Positions 38,040-47,659 of a stretch of DNA of 47,712 nucleotides are shown here, in pieces. Made by a program: the position numbers and the translations under genes. Source of the stretch: Halomonas sp. (lineage in GTDB: Bacteria > Pseudomonadota > Gammaproteobacteria > Pseudomonadales > Halomonadaceae); assembly GCF_014859505.1 (NCBI RefSeq), contig NZ_JACUUD010000010.1:1-47712 (forward strand), read 5' to 3'. The first letter of the stretch is position 1. Every line of letters starts with the position of its first letter. The notes below the pieces were generated by a model, which was not told the DNA's origin, ran no database searches, and saw nothing but the letters and a program-made list of their open reading frames with translations.

Positions 38040-38115
38040 AGGCCGAAAGGCCCTGGGAGCGAGGGCGGCCCCCCGACAGGCCGGGCCGCCCGATCCAACA
38101 CAAGGGAGACATGTC

Positions 38116-38871
38116 ATGGCGACCCGAATCACCGCTTACCGCCGGGGCGACGGCATCATGGTGCTCAAGATCAGCTGCCCGGAGCGGCGCAATATCCTCG
38201 ACGAGGCGAGCTACATGCAACTGATCGAGGGCCTTGCCGCGGCCGAGGCCGACGACAGTGTCAGGGTGCTGATCATCACCGGCGCGGAGAACTGCTTCAC
38301 GGCGGGCAACGACCTGGCCAACTACCAGGCTCTGGCCGATGCCGAGAGCGTCACGGCGATCACCTTCCTGCGTCGCCTGCACGCCTTTCCTAAGCCGGCC
38401 ATCGCCGCGGCGGAAGGCATCGCCCTGGGGCTTGGGGTATCGATCCTGCTGCACTGCGATTTCGCCTACGGGGGCCACTCCACCCGCTTCCAGCTGCCCT
38501 TCACCCACTTCGCCCTGAGCCCGCTGGGGGGCACCACCTGGCTGCTGCCGCAGCTGGCGGGCCACAAGGCGGCGGCGCAGATGCTGCTGCTGGGGCAGGC
38601 CTTCTCGGCCAACGAGGCGAGAGAGATCGGCCTGCTGACGGATGCGACCCCCGACGGCCGGGCGCTGGAGCAGGCCTTCGACTGCGCTACCCGCCTGCTG
38701 GCCAAGCCCTTCGATGCGCTGCTGGCCACCAAGGCGCTGATGCGCGAGGGGCAGGCCGAGGCAATCGGTGCGGCGCTGGACCGCGAGGAGCAGGCGCTGC
38801 TGGCGCGTTGTCGGACGCCCGAGGCCCAGGGGGCCATCGATGCCTTCTACGCCAGAAGGCGCCATCCGTGA
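38116..38871 (+). CDS. enoyl-CoA hydratase/isomerase family protein
   Basis: CFTAGNDLANYQ; KPAIAAAEGIALGLGVSILLHCDFAYGGHSTRFQLPFTHFALSPLGGTTWLLPQLAG. Confidence 0.92.
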   Translation: MATRITAYRRGDGIMVLKISCPERRNILDEASYMQLIEGLAAAEADDSVRVLIITGAENCFTAGNDLANYQALADAESVTAITFLRRLHAFPKPAIAAAEGIALGLGVSILLHCDFAYGGHSTRFQLPFTHFALSPLGGTTWLLPQLAGHKAAAQMLLLGQAFSANEAREIGLLTDATPDGRALEQAFDCATRLLAKPFDALLATKALMREGQAEAIGAALDREEQALLARCRTPEAQGAIDAFYARRRHP

Positions 38872-38896
38872 CATGACGGAAGGCCTTCGGGCCGGA

Positions 38897-39514
38897 TCAG
38901 GCCTGGCGCCTGAACAGCCTGAGCTGGGTCTCCACCAGCAGGTTGCCCTGTTCCGCGATGGAGAACTGCTCGTGATTGCGCAGCCAGTCGTGGAAGAGCC
39001 CTCCCAGCATCGACTGCAGCAGGTTGGCGGCGAGCTCCGGTGAGAGGTCCTCGCGCAGCTGGCCCAGCCGGGCCGCGCACTGCAGGTAGTCGCGCAGGGC
39101 TCCGCAGGACTCCTCGGCCATCTCGTTCTGCATGGCCAGCGGGTCGATATCGCCGAACACCTCGCAATGGTGGATCAGGATGGCGTGCACGCGGCGGTAG
39201 CGCGGCCGCTCCAGGCGCTCGAAGCCGCTGAGGCAGGCCAGGCGGATCGCCTCCAGTGGGGCGTCGGCAAGGCTCGGGTCGCCGATCTCCTCCACCAGTT
39301 CCTGAAAGGGCATGCGCACCCGGTTGAGCATGGCATGGAAGAGGTCCGCCTTGTTCCTGAAGTGCCAGTAGACGGCCCCCCGTGTCATGCCGGCATGGCG
39401 GGCGATCTGCTCCAGGGAGGTGCGGGCCACGCCCCTCTCCAGGAAGACCTCCTCGGCGGCGTCGAGCAGGGCCTCGCGGGTCGCGGCGGCCTCGGCCTTG
39501 GTCTTTCGCGCCAT
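38897..39514 (-). CDS. TetR/AcrR family repressor (AcrR/TtgR-like)
   Basis: AATREALLDAAEEVFLERGVARTSLEQIARHAGMTRGAVYWHFRNKADLFHAML plus AcrR-type C-terminal domain. Confidence 0.93.
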   Translation of the reverse strand: MARKTKAEAAATREALLDAAEEVFLERGVARTSLEQIARHAGMTRGAVYWHFRNKADLFHAMLNRVRMPFQELVEEIGDPSLADAPLEAIRLACLSGFERLERPRYRRVHAILIHHCEVFGDIDPLAMQNEMAEESCGALRDYLQCAARLGQLREDLSPELAANLLQSMLGGLFHDWLRNHEQFSIAEQGNLLVETQLRLFRRQA

Positions 39515-39571
39515 GGGGGGCGGACTCCATCAAGCGGTGGGGCAGTGATTCTACCCGATCGCCATCACTTT

Positions 39572-39587
39572 TACATTCGTCAATGTA
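39572..39587. promoter_or_regulatory. putative autoregulatory operator of the TetR gene
   Basis: TACATTCGTCAATGTA; matches reverse complement of the 32150-32165 site at 13/16 positions. Confidence 0.6.
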
Positions 39588-39676
39588 TGGTTGGCGGGGT
39601 GGCGCTTGCCGCCCTCGCCAACGCCCTGATGACACGGGTATAAAGGGAACCTCGCCCCGTCACAGGATGACCCGAC

Positions 39677-40708
39677 ATGGCCCGAGCGCCCTTCGACCTC
39701 GCCGGCATACGGATTGCCCCCGGCAGTCGCACCCAGATCGATGTGCCGGTGGCGCGGCTCTACACCCATGCGCCGCTCTACATCCCGGTGGAGGTGGTGC
39801 ACGGTCGCCAGGCGGGGCCGACGCTGCTGGTGTGCGGGGGTATCCATGGCGACGAGATCAACGGCGTGGAGATCGTGCGCCGTCTGCTGCGGTCCAGGCA
39901 GATCCAGGGCCTGCGCGGCACCCTGATCGCTGCGCCCATCGTCAACGTGTTCGGCTTCGTGCAGCACAGCCGCTACCTGCCCGACCGGCGCGACCTCAAC
40001 CGCTGCTTCCCGGGCAGCGAGTCGGGCTCGCTGGGCGGCCGGGTGGCGGCGCTGTTCCGGGAGCAGATCGTCGATCATGCCACTCATATCATCGATCTGC
40101 ACACCGGTGCGATTCACCGCACCAACCTGCCGCAGATCCGTGCCCAGCTGGAGACCGGCAGCGAGACCGAGCGCATGGCCAATGCCTTCGGTGCGCCGGT
40201 GATCCTCAATGCCGAGCTGCGCGAGGGTAGCCTGCGCCACTATGCCCAGAATCGGGGGATCCCGGTGCTCACCTACGAGGCGGGCGAGGCGCTACGTTTC
40301 GATGAATGGGCGATTGCCCCGGGCGTGCGCGGCGTGCTGCGGGTGATGCGCCGGCTCGGTATGCTGACCGGCGAGCACCGCCGTCGTGCGCCGCCGGCGG
40401 CGGAGATCGCCAACGGCTCGAGCTGGGCGCGGGCGCCCATCGACGGCATCCTTCGGCCCCAGGTGCGTCTCGGTGCCCGGGTAGCAAAGGGTGAGCTTCT
40501 GGGGCGGGTCGCCGACCCCTTCGGCAATGCGGAAGGGGAGGTGCGCTCCATGGCCGATGGCATCGTGATCGGCATGAGCCGGCTGCCGCTGGCCAACGAG
40601 GGGGAGGCGCTCTTCCATATCGCCCGCTTCGATGCCATCGAGGAGGCCGAGAGCGCCGTCGAGGACTTCCACTCCAGCCTGGTCCCCCCGCCCGATTCGC
40701 TCTATTGA
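39677..40708 (+). CDS. succinylglutamate desuccinylase/aspartoacylase family protein
   Basis: VCGGIHGDEINGVEIVRRLL; RYLPDRRDLNRCFPGS; IIDLHTGAIHRTNLPQIRA; C-terminal barrel. Confidence 0.92.
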   Translation: MARAPFDLAGIRIAPGSRTQIDVPVARLYTHAPLYIPVEVVHGRQAGPTLLVCGGIHGDEINGVEIVRRLLRSRQIQGLRGTLIAAPIVNVFGFVQHSRYLPDRRDLNRCFPGSESGSLGGRVAALFREQIVDHATHIIDLHTGAIHRTNLPQIRAQLETGSETERMANAFGAPVILNAELREGSLRHYAQNRGIPVLTYEAGEALRFDEWAIAPGVRGVLRVMRRLGMLTGEHRRRAPPAAEIANGSSWARAPIDGILRPQVRLGARVAKGELLGRVADPFGNAEGEVRSMADGIVIGMSRLPLANEGEALFHIARFDAIEEAESAVEDFHSSLVPPPDSLY

Positions 40709-40734
40709 GGCAGCACGCCCGCCGGGGCGCGTCG

Positions 40735-41730
40735 TCAGGCCGCGGCGGCGGGTTCGCGCTCGGGGACCAGGCTCAGGGCGTCGTCGAAGACGCGCAGGCA
40801 GGCGCCCTCGAGGTGGCCGTTCTCGGAGAGGTGGCGGCGGAAGCGCCGTCCCCCCGGCTGGCCCTGGAAGAGCCCCAGCAGGTGGCGAGTGATGTGGTTG
40901 AGCTTGGCGCCCTCCTCGAGGCGCTGAGCGATGTAGGGGCGAAAGGCCTGCGCTGCCGCATGACGGCTGGTCGCCGGCCCCGGCTCGCCGTAGAAGGCCT
41001 CGTCCACGCCGGCCAGCAGCCAGGGGTTCTGGTAGGCCTCGCGCCCCACCATGACGCTGTCTAACTGCTCGAGCTGCGCCCGACACTCGTCGAGGGTCCT
41101 GATGCCGCCGTTGATGCCGATATGCAGTTCGGGGCGGCTCGCCTTGAGGCGGTGCACCCGGGGGTAGTTGAGGGGCGGGATGTCGCGGTTCTCCTTGGGG
41201 GAGAGGCCCTGCAGCCAGGCCTTGCGGGCGTGCACGATGAACACCTCGCAGCCGGCGTCGGCCACCGTGGCGATAAAGCGCTCGAGATCGGCGTCCTCAT
41301 CCTGATCGTCGATGCCGATGCGGCACTTCACCGTGACCGGGATCGACACCGCGTCGCGCATGGCGCGCACCCCGGCGGCCACCGTCTCGGGATGGCCCAT
41401 CAGGCAGGCGCCGATCAGGTTGTTCTGCACCCGGTCGCTCGGGCAGCCCACGTTGAGGTTGACCTCGTCATAGCCCCAGGCCTCGGCAATGGCCGCGCAC
41501 TCGGCGAGCTCGCTCGGGTCGCTGCCGCCCAGCTGCAGGGCCAGCGGGTGCTCCACGGCGTCGAAGCCCAGGAAGCGCTCCCGCGGGCTGCCGTGCAGGA
41601 TGGCGCCGGTGGTGACCATCTCGGTGTAGAACAGCGCGTGGCGGGTCAGGGTGCGGGCGAACGCGCGGTAGTCGCGGGTCGTCCAGTCCATCATCGGCGC
41701 GACGGAGAAGGTGCGGTCGAGCTGGGGCAT
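40735..41730 (-). CDS. dusA: tRNA-dihydrouridine(20/20a) synthase
   Basis: FSVAPMMDWTTRDYRAFARTLTRHALFYTEMVTT; LQLGGSDPSELAECA; NLNVGCPSDRVQNNLIGACLM; KCRIGIDDQD. Confidence 0.94.
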   Translation of the reverse strand: MPQLDRTFSVAPMMDWTTRDYRAFARTLTRHALFYTEMVTTGAILHGSPRERFLGFDAVEHPLALQLGGSDPSELAECAAIAEAWGYDEVNLNVGCPSDRVQNNLIGACLMGHPETVAAGVRAMRDAVSIPVTVKCRIGIDDQDEDADLERFIATVADAGCEVFIVHARKAWLQGLSPKENRDIPPLNYPRVHRLKASRPELHIGINGGIRTLDECRAQLEQLDSVMVGREAYQNPWLLAGVDEAFYGEPGPATSRHAAAQAFRPYIAQRLEEGAKLNHITRHLLGLFQGQPGGRRFRRHLSENGHLEGACLRVFDDALSLVPEREPAAAA

Positions 41731-41819
41731 CGGGCATCACGGGGTTGTTCGGTAAGGCCAGCATTCTACCAGCCCCCAGCGCGGGTTGCCCATGTCGGTG
41801 ATGCTGCTGCCTGGCTCGC

Positions 41820-42035
41820 CTAGCCGGCCCGGAAGAAGGCGATCGGGTCCAGTTCGTGGAGCCCGATGGTGACGGCGGCCTGGCAGTTCAGGCAGCGCAG
41901 GGTGCCGGTGTCGCGGGAGAGTCCCTCGACCCGGAACCGCGTGAGGTTGAGGGTGACCGGCTCTTCGGTGTTGCCGCACTGGCGGCAGATGAGGGTCAGG
42001 CCATGTACCTTGTGGGTGAGGGTGATGGTGTCCAT
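41820..42035 (-). CDS. small zinc-ribbon-like hypothetical protein
   Basis: MDTITLTHKVHGLTLICRQCGNTEEPVTLNL...LRCLNCQAAVTIGLHELDPIAFFRAG; two CxxC; SD AGGAGGTCGGC. Confidence 0.65.
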   Translation of the reverse strand: MDTITLTHKVHGLTLICRQCGNTEEPVTLNLTRFRVEGLSRDTGTLRCLNCQAAVTIGLHELDPIAFFRAG

Positions 42036-42197
42036 GCCGACCTCCTGCTTCGTGATGGGAGAGTACCACCGGGATTCTGGAAGGCAGGACGAGGTGCCCC
42101 GACATCTCATTCTGGAACCCTATGCCATCTCCGTCGCGAGTGCCCGTGAAAACGCTTCAAGCGCGACCGGCGATAACCTTGGAACCCTTTCTGCGAG

Positions 42198-42446
42198 ATG
42201 ACGGCCATGTCCCACGAACTGACGGACCACCAGTTGGAGATCCTGGCGCGGGTGCTGCAGCATGGCGGGGTGCTCTCCTCGCCCTTCGGCTACTCCGACG
42301 AGGATGCCCTGCTGCCGGCGCTGCGCGAGAATATCGCGGCACTCGAGGCACGGGGGCTGATCACGGTGACAGCACATGAAGCCCCCGGCCAGGGCGAGAC
42401 CCTGACGCTGACCGAGGAGGGCTATGCGGCCCTCGGCATGACCTGA
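42198..42446 (+). CDS. hypothetical protein (82 aa)
   Basis: MTAMSHELTDHQLEILARVLQHGGVLSSPFGYSDEDALLPALRENIAALEARGLITVTAHE...; resembles a small winged-helix-like fold. Confidence 0.55.
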   Translation: MTAMSHELTDHQLEILARVLQHGGVLSSPFGYSDEDALLPALRENIAALEARGLITVTAHEAPGQGETLTLTEEGYAALGMT

Positions 42447-42471
42447 CGAGCCGCCATCGCCCGGCTGGGCC

Positions 42472-43299
42472 TCAGGCGGTGAACACCGTGTAGAGCATCT
42501 GCAGCGCCAGGATCATCAGCATGACCGCGAACACCCGCCTGAGGAGCGCCACCGGCAGGCGGTGGGCGAGCCTCGCGCCGAGGGGGGCGGTGAGGATGCT
42601 GAACGGTGCCATGAGCAGCAGGGCGGGCAGGTAGACATAGCCCCAGGCGGCATCCGGCAGGCCGGCGGTGTCCCAGCCGTTGATGACGTAGCCCAGCGCC
42701 CCGGCCAGGGCGATGGGCAGGCCCACCGCGGCCGAGGTGCCGATGGCCTGGGGCAGCCGCACGTTGCACCAGGTCAGGAAGGGCACGGTGAGCGAGCCGC
42801 CGCCGATGGCCACCAGCGCCGAGATGCCGCCGATGCCGAGCCCCGCCCCGGAGAGGCCGACGGGGCCCGGCAGGGTGCGGGTCGGCTTGGGCTTCAGGTT
42901 GACAAGCATCTGCAGCGACATCAGCACCATGAAGGCGGCGAAGAAGATCGCCAGACCGCGGGTCGGCATCAGGGCGGCGATGAAGGTGGCCAGGAAGGTG
43001 CCGGCGAGGATGGCCGGGGTGATGTGGCGCACGATGTGCCAGCGCACCGCGCCGTGCCGGTGGTGCGACCATAGGCTGGCCGAGGCCGACGGCACGATGG
43101 CCGCCATGGCGGTGCCCAGCGCCAGGTGGGCGATATGCTCGTGGGGGACCCCCTGGATCACGAACAGCGAGGTCAGGATCGGCACCATGATGCCGCCGCC
43201 GCCGATGCCGAGCAGGCCGGCCATCAGGCCGACAAAGCTTCCCAGGGCCAGGTAGGCCAGCCACCACAGGGGATCCACGGGCGTCTCCTCGATCGTCAT
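42472..43299 (-). CDS. sulfite exporter TauE/SafE family protein (TSUP)
   Basis: LGSFVGLMAGLLGIGGGGIMVPIL; VPHEHIAHLALGTAMAAIVPSA; GGISALVAIGGGSLTVPFL. Confidence 0.93.
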   Translation of the reverse strand: MTIEETPVDPLWWLAYLALGSFVGLMAGLLGIGGGGIMVPILTSLFVIQGVPHEHIAHLALGTAMAAIVPSASASLWSHHRHGAVRWHIVRHITPAILAGTFLATFIAALMPTRGLAIFFAAFMVLMSLQMLVNLKPKPTRTLPGPVGLSGAGLGIGGISALVAIGGGSLTVPFLTWCNVRLPQAIGTSAAVGLPIALAGALGYVINGWDTAGLPDAAWGYVYLPALLLMAPFSILTAPLGARLAHRLPVALLRRVFAVMLMILALQMLYTVFTA

Positions 43300-43430
43300 G
43301 GGTTGTCGTGAAGGGGGCATTCTAGTGGAAAACCCGTGCCGACAGGCAATTGCCGGGCCGTGGTACGGTCGGCATGTGCTATGAAGAAGGACAGGGCGTT
43401 GCCACTCCGGCACGCCTGGCGACGGGAGGC

Positions 43431-43760
43431 ATGACGATGATGGAGCGCAAGCAGCGGCTCGAGACCCTGCGGGACGAGCTGGTCGAGCGAATCGAACGCT
43501 ACCGGGACCACAAGGAGCAGCGCGCAGGTCCGCTGGACAAGGACATGGAGGAGCAGGCCATCGAGTTGCAGAATGACGAGGTGGTCGACGCCCTGGAGCG
43601 GGAGGCCGAGGAGGAGCTGCGCCAGGTGATGCACGCCCTCGCGCGCGTCGCTGCCGGGGAGGGTGATCTCTGCGAGGTGTGTGAGGAGCCGATCGCGCCC
43701 GGGCGTCTCGACGCCGTCCCCTTCACCACGCTTTGCCGGCAGTGCGCCGAGCCTCGTTGA
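43431..43760 (+). CDS. DksA/TraR-type zinc-finger protein
   Basis: N-terminal coiled coil; GDLCEVCEEPIAPGRLDAVPFTTLCRQCAE; SD GGGAGGC. Confidence 0.88.
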   Translation: MTMMERKQRLETLRDELVERIERYRDHKEQRAGPLDKDMEEQAIELQNDEVVDALEREAEEELRQVMHALARVAAGEGDLCEVCEEPIAPGRLDAVPFTTLCRQCAEPR

Positions 43761-43831
43761 GTGACCGACGGGACGGGCAGCCCGGGGCGGTGATAGCCTT
43801 GAGGCAGGAATCATCGCTTCGGAGGTCATGC

Positions 43832-44413
43832 ATGAACGTGTGGTATCGATGGTGCGGCCTGGGCGTGATGCTGGTGCTGCTTGCGGGGTGCGGCGGGAAC
43901 GGTAATGAGACCGGAGAGGCGCCGGACGAGCCGGAGCAGGTTGCCCAGCCATCTCCCCCCGCTGAGCCCGAGGCCGAGGTGGAGCCCTTTGCCGAGCCGG
44001 TAGCGATCGAGTTTGCGGTCAGCCTCGGCAGTGACCGGCGCCTGCTGGTGGAAGGGGAGAGCAACCTGCCGGATAACACCCGCCTGCAGGTGGTGGTGGA
44101 GCGAGAGCTCAGCGGCGTCCGCTGGCAGGAGCGTACGACGTTGACGGGCGGTCGCTTCCAGGCCGGCCCCTTTGGATCGGGCAGCGGCCTTCCGGACGGG
44201 GGCTACACCATCACCGTCAATCTCTCCGAAGCCACCGTGCAGCCCACGGACGTTCGCGCACGGATCGGCGAGCGGGGCGAGCACCTGAGTGGCCCGCTGG
44301 TGAGCACCTCGCGTCACGGCCTGGGGCAGGTCGCGAGCGACTCGCGGCGGTTCCTGATCGGAAGCGAACCCCGTCGTACCCACGATAACGTCGAAGTGCT
44401 CGGCGTCGAATAG
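43832..44413 (+). CDS. hypothetical lipoprotein
   Basis: MNVWYRWCGLGVMLVLLAGCGGNGNE lipobox; Pro/Glu-rich linker; beta-rich domain. Confidence 0.75.
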   Translation: MNVWYRWCGLGVMLVLLAGCGGNGNETGEAPDEPEQVAQPSPPAEPEAEVEPFAEPVAIEFAVSLGSDRRLLVEGESNLPDNTRLQVVVERELSGVRWQERTTLTGGRFQAGPFGSGSGLPDGGYTITVNLSEATVQPTDVRARIGERGEHLSGPLVSTSRHGLGQVASDSRRFLIGSEPRRTHDNVEVLGVE

Positions 44414-44452
44414 CACTGGGCGTTGAATAGCACCGGGTGTCGAATAGCATGG
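44402..44452 (+). repeat. three imperfect tandem copies of a 17-bp unit
   Basis: GGCGTCGAATAGCACTG / GGCGTTGAATAGCACCG / GGTGTCGAATAGCATGG. Confidence 0.8.
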
Positions 44453-44505
44453 AAGCGCGAACGGCGCTCGGGATCGAGTCGCGAGGGCGGGGTGCCAGCG
44501 CTACG

Positions 44506-45111
44506 TCAGAGCGGCGAGGCCTGCCAGCGGGCCAGGAGCATGCCCAGCAAGCGGGTGTCATGGGCAGCTGGGTGGGCAGTGGCGTCGCCCTCCCCGCAGA
44601 ACTGCAGTCCTCCATCCTCCCGCTGGGAAACCCGGCGGACCCAAAGCTGGCCGTCCTCCTCCACCAGGTAGAGGCCCGGCTCGCGAAAGTCCTCCGTGGG
44701 GGCCAAGGCAACGAGGTCGTGATCGCCCAGGAAATCGAAGGTATCGCCCGGCGCTGGGGTCAGCAGGTAGCACTCCTTGTGCCATCGCTGGCCTTGCCCT
44801 TGCGGTATGGGTAGCAGGTCATCGGGCACTTCGATGCGGCCGGCAACAGGGTCCTGCCAGGGCGCGGGAGGCTGACGACGCAGGTAGAGGGGCGCTGGCC
44901 GGTCCCCTCTGTTGCCTTCGAGCAGCCTCGACAGCGGGCAATCCAGTGCCTGGGCCAGGGCTACCAGCCGCTCATGGCCTATCTGGCGAATGGCACCGGA
45001 CTCCCAGTAGGAGATGGTCACATCGGAGACGCCAACCCGACGGGCCAGGGCTGCCTTGTTGAGGTTAGCCTCCAGCCGGAGTTCCTTGATGCGCGGGCCT
45101 AGTGAATCCAT
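44506..45111 (-). CDS. XRE-family HTH regulator with S24-like C-terminal domain
   Basis: IKELRLEANLNKAALARRVGVSDVTISYWESGAIRQIGHERLVALAQALDCPLSRLL; LexA/S24-like C-terminal. Confidence 0.8.
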   Translation of the reverse strand: MDSLGPRIKELRLEANLNKAALARRVGVSDVTISYWESGAIRQIGHERLVALAQALDCPLSRLLEGNRGDRPAPLYLRRQPPAPWQDPVAGRIEVPDDLLPIPQGQGQRWHKECYLLTPAPGDTFDFLGDHDLVALAPTEDFREPGLYLVEEDGQLWVRRVSQREDGGLQFCGEGDATAHPAAHDTRLLGMLLARWQASPL

Positions 45112-45233
45112 CTATCCATCCTGTCGTTGCATGGGTTGTCTTATCTGAACGTAGAAAGGGCCGGTGCGATCATCGGGGATCCCGTGAGGCTGTGCAATAT
45201 CTCCCATCAACGCTGAGCCACCGCTGATGCCGG

Positions 45234-45977
45234 TCACCAGGCCACGGTTTCGCCGGCCCAGTCGTGGAAGCTGGCGGCCCCCCCGAGCGGGCGCTCGCCC
45301 AGCACCGCGAGAAGTCGCTCGGCCACGAAGGCCGGCGTGAACAGCTTGCCTTCCGGCACGCGGGCCTGGAAGGGGCGTGAGAGTCCGGTATCTGTGGTAC
45401 CGGGATGCAGGCAGACCACGGCGAGGCTCCTGTTGAGCCGTCGGAGTTCCACCGCGGCGGTTCTCATCAGCATGTTGTGGGCCGCCTTGCTGGCGCGATA
45501 GGCGTACCAGCCGCCCAGGCGATTGTCCTCGATGGAGCCGACCCGGGCAGAGAGGCTTGCCACCAGCGCCGGGTGCTGACCCTTCAGGCTGGGCTGCAGG
45601 GCCTGCAGCAGCAGGGCCGGGGTCGCGGCATTGACGTGGAACAGGTGCGCCATGGCCTCGGCGTCGAGGTCGTCGAGCTTCTTTTCGGGGTGAATGCCGA
45701 GCGCCTCGTCATGGAGCATGCCGAGGGTATTGAAGACCAGATGGAGCGGCGTGCCGTTCAGGTGGGCGGCCAGGCGCTCGCGCCCCTCGGGCGTGGTGAG
45801 GTCGGCAGTCAGCGACTCGAAGCGGGTATCGTCAACCTGGGCCCCTGGCTGTCGGCTGACGCCGATCACTCGCCCCGGCCTGAGGCTGGCCAGCAGGGCA
45901 TCCACTATCGCGCCGCCGATGCCGCCGCCGGCGCCGGTCACCAGCGTGGTAAAACCCTCGGGAAGTTGCACAAGCAT
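45234..45977 (-). CDS. SDR family oxidoreductase
   Basis: TLVTGAGGGIGGAIVDALL; Ser-rich beta5; YAYRASKAAHNMLMRT YxxxK. Confidence 0.9.
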   Translation of the reverse strand: MLVQLPEGFTTLVTGAGGGIGGAIVDALLASLRPGRVIGVSRQPGAQVDDTRFESLTADLTTPEGRERLAAHLNGTPLHLVFNTLGMLHDEALGIHPEKKLDDLDAEAMAHLFHVNAATPALLLQALQPSLKGQHPALVASLSARVGSIEDNRLGGWYAYRASKAAHNMLMRTAAVELRRLNRSLAVVCLHPGTTDTGLSRPFQARVPEGKLFTPAFVAERLLAVLGERPLGGAASFHDWAGETVAW

Positions 45978-46073
45978 GGTGCTCTCCAGGTTATCCGGAT
46001 CGAATGCCGAGACATTGACCGCGATCCTGTCGGATGATTCCCCGCGACGGCTGCTGACGCGGCGGCAGGTGCG

Positions 46074-46079
46074 TATAAT
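46074..46079 (+). promoter_or_regulatory. -10 element upstream of gltX
   Basis: Perfect TATAAT 43 bp before the ATG; no convincing -35. Confidence 0.4.
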
Positions 46080-46121
46080 GTCTTCGTTCATCCACCCTCG
46101 GATCCGGGACACCGCAACGAC

Positions 46122-47603
46122 ATGACCGTACGCACGCGTATCGCGCCGTCACCGACCGGCGATCCCCACGTCGGCACCGCCTACATCGCCCTGTTCAACC
46201 TCTGCTTCGCCCGCCAGCACGGCGGCCAGTTCATCCTGCGCATCGAGGATACCGACCGGGTGCGCTCGACACCCGAGTCGGAGCAGATGATTCTCGACTC
46301 GCTGCGCTGGCTGGGTCTCGACTGGGACGAGGGCCCCGACGTGGGAGGTCCCCATGGTCCCTACCGGCAGAGCGAGCGCGGCGACATCTACGCAGAGTAC
46401 GCTCGCCAGCTGATCGAGGCGGGGCACGCCTTCAAGTGCTACCGCACCAGCGAGGAGCTCGACGAGCTGCGTGAGGCGCGCAAGGCCGCCGGCATGCAGC
46501 TGGCGCTCAAGCCCGCCGACCTGGCCCTGCCCGCCGATGAGCAGGCGCGCCGCGAGACGGAGGGCTGGCCCCATGTGGTGCGCATGGCGGTGCCTGCCAG
46601 CGGCACCTGCGTGATCCGGGACATGCTGCGGGGCACCATCGAAGTGGACTGGGCCCAGGTGGATGCCCAGATCCTGCTCAAGTCCGACGGCATGCCCACC
46701 TATCACCTGGCCAATGTGGTCGACGACCACCTGATGGGCATCACCCATGTGCTGCGCGGCGAGGAGTGGATCAACTCGGCGCCCAAGCACCAGCTCCTCT
46801 ATGAGTATTTCGGCTGGGAGATGCCCGAGCTCTGCCACATGCCGCTGCTGCGCAACCCCGACAAGTCGAAGCTTTCCAAGCGCAAGAACCCGACCTCGAT
46901 CAACTACTACCGGCGCATGGGCTTCCTGCCCCAGGCGGTGATCAACTATCTGGGCCGCATGGGCTGGTCGATGCCTGACGAGCGCGAGAAGTTCAGCCTC
47001 GACGAGATGATGGCCCACTTCGATATCCAGCGGGTTTCCCTGGGTGGCCCGGTGTTCGACCTGGAGAAGCTGACCTGGCTCAATGGCCTCTATATCCGCG
47101 AGGAGCTCGACGACGAGGGCTTCCTCAAGGTGCTGATGGAGTGGGCCTTCAACGAGCGCTACGTGAAGGAGATCCTGCCCCAGGTGCGTCCACGGGTGGA
47201 GACCCTCTCCGAGGTGGTGCCCCTGGCCGGCCACTTCTTCTCTGGCCTGCCGCGCATCACCGAGGAGAGCTTCGACGGCGTCAAGCTGGGCCGAGAGGAC
47301 CTGCTCAGACTGCTGCAGTTCCTGGTGTGGCGCTTCGAGGTCGTGCCAGCGTGGGACAAGGAGGCCCTGCTGGGCGAGGTGAAGGCGCTGGCCGGCCATT
47401 TCGATCTGAAGATGAAGGAGTTCCTGGCGCCGGTGTTCATCGCCATTACCGGCTCCGCCGCCAGCACCTCGGTGATGGACGCCATGGCGATTATCGGCTC
47501 CGACATGACCCGGGCGCGCCTGCGCCACGCCATCGAGGTGCTCGGTGGCGTCTCCAAGAAGCAGGCCAAGCGGTTCGAGAAGGAGTTCCGCGAACTCGCT
47601 TGA
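46122..47603 (+). CDS. gltX: glutamyl-tRNA synthetase
   Basis: [49 protein letters not shown]. Confidence 0.97.
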   Translation: MTVRTRIAPSPTGDPHVGTAYIALFNLCFARQHGGQFILRIEDTDRVRSTPESEQMILDSLRWLGLDWDEGPDVGGPHGPYRQSERGDIYAEYARQLIEAGHAFKCYRTSEELDELREARKAAGMQLALKPADLALPADEQARRETEGWPHVVRMAVPASGTCVIRDMLRGTIEVDWAQVDAQILLKSDGMPTYHLANVVDDHLMGITHVLRGEEWINSAPKHQLLYEYFGWEMPELCHMPLLRNPDKSKLSKRKNPTSINYYRRMGFLPQAVINYLGRMGWSMPDEREKFSLDEMMAHFDIQRVSLGGPVFDLEKLTWLNGLYIREELDDEGFLKVLMEWAFNERYVKEILPQVRPRVETLSEVVPLAGHFFSGLPRITEESFDGVKLGREDLLRLLQFLVWRFEVVPAWDKEALLGEVKALAGHFDLKMKEFLAPVFIAITGSAASTSVMDAMAIIGSDMTRARLRHAIEVLGGVSKKQAKRFEKEFRELA

Positions 47604-47610
47604 TTTCCTG

Positions 47611-47639
47611 TTGACGAAGACGAGTCGAATCAGTACTAT
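47611..47639 (+). promoter_or_regulatory. sigma-70-like promoter of tRNA-Ala
   Basis: TTGACG-N17-TACTAT followed by GC-rich GCGACTCG. Confidence 0.75.
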
Positions 47640-47659
47640 GCGACTCGTCTTCAGGGCAC

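Noticed and set aside
36429-38132. 567-aa minus-strand ORF opposite the outer-membrane efflux gene
   Set aside because: Antisense shadow ORF without family motifs.
46149-47528. 459-aa minus-strand ORF opposite gltX
   Set aside because: Antisense to gltX; no motifs.
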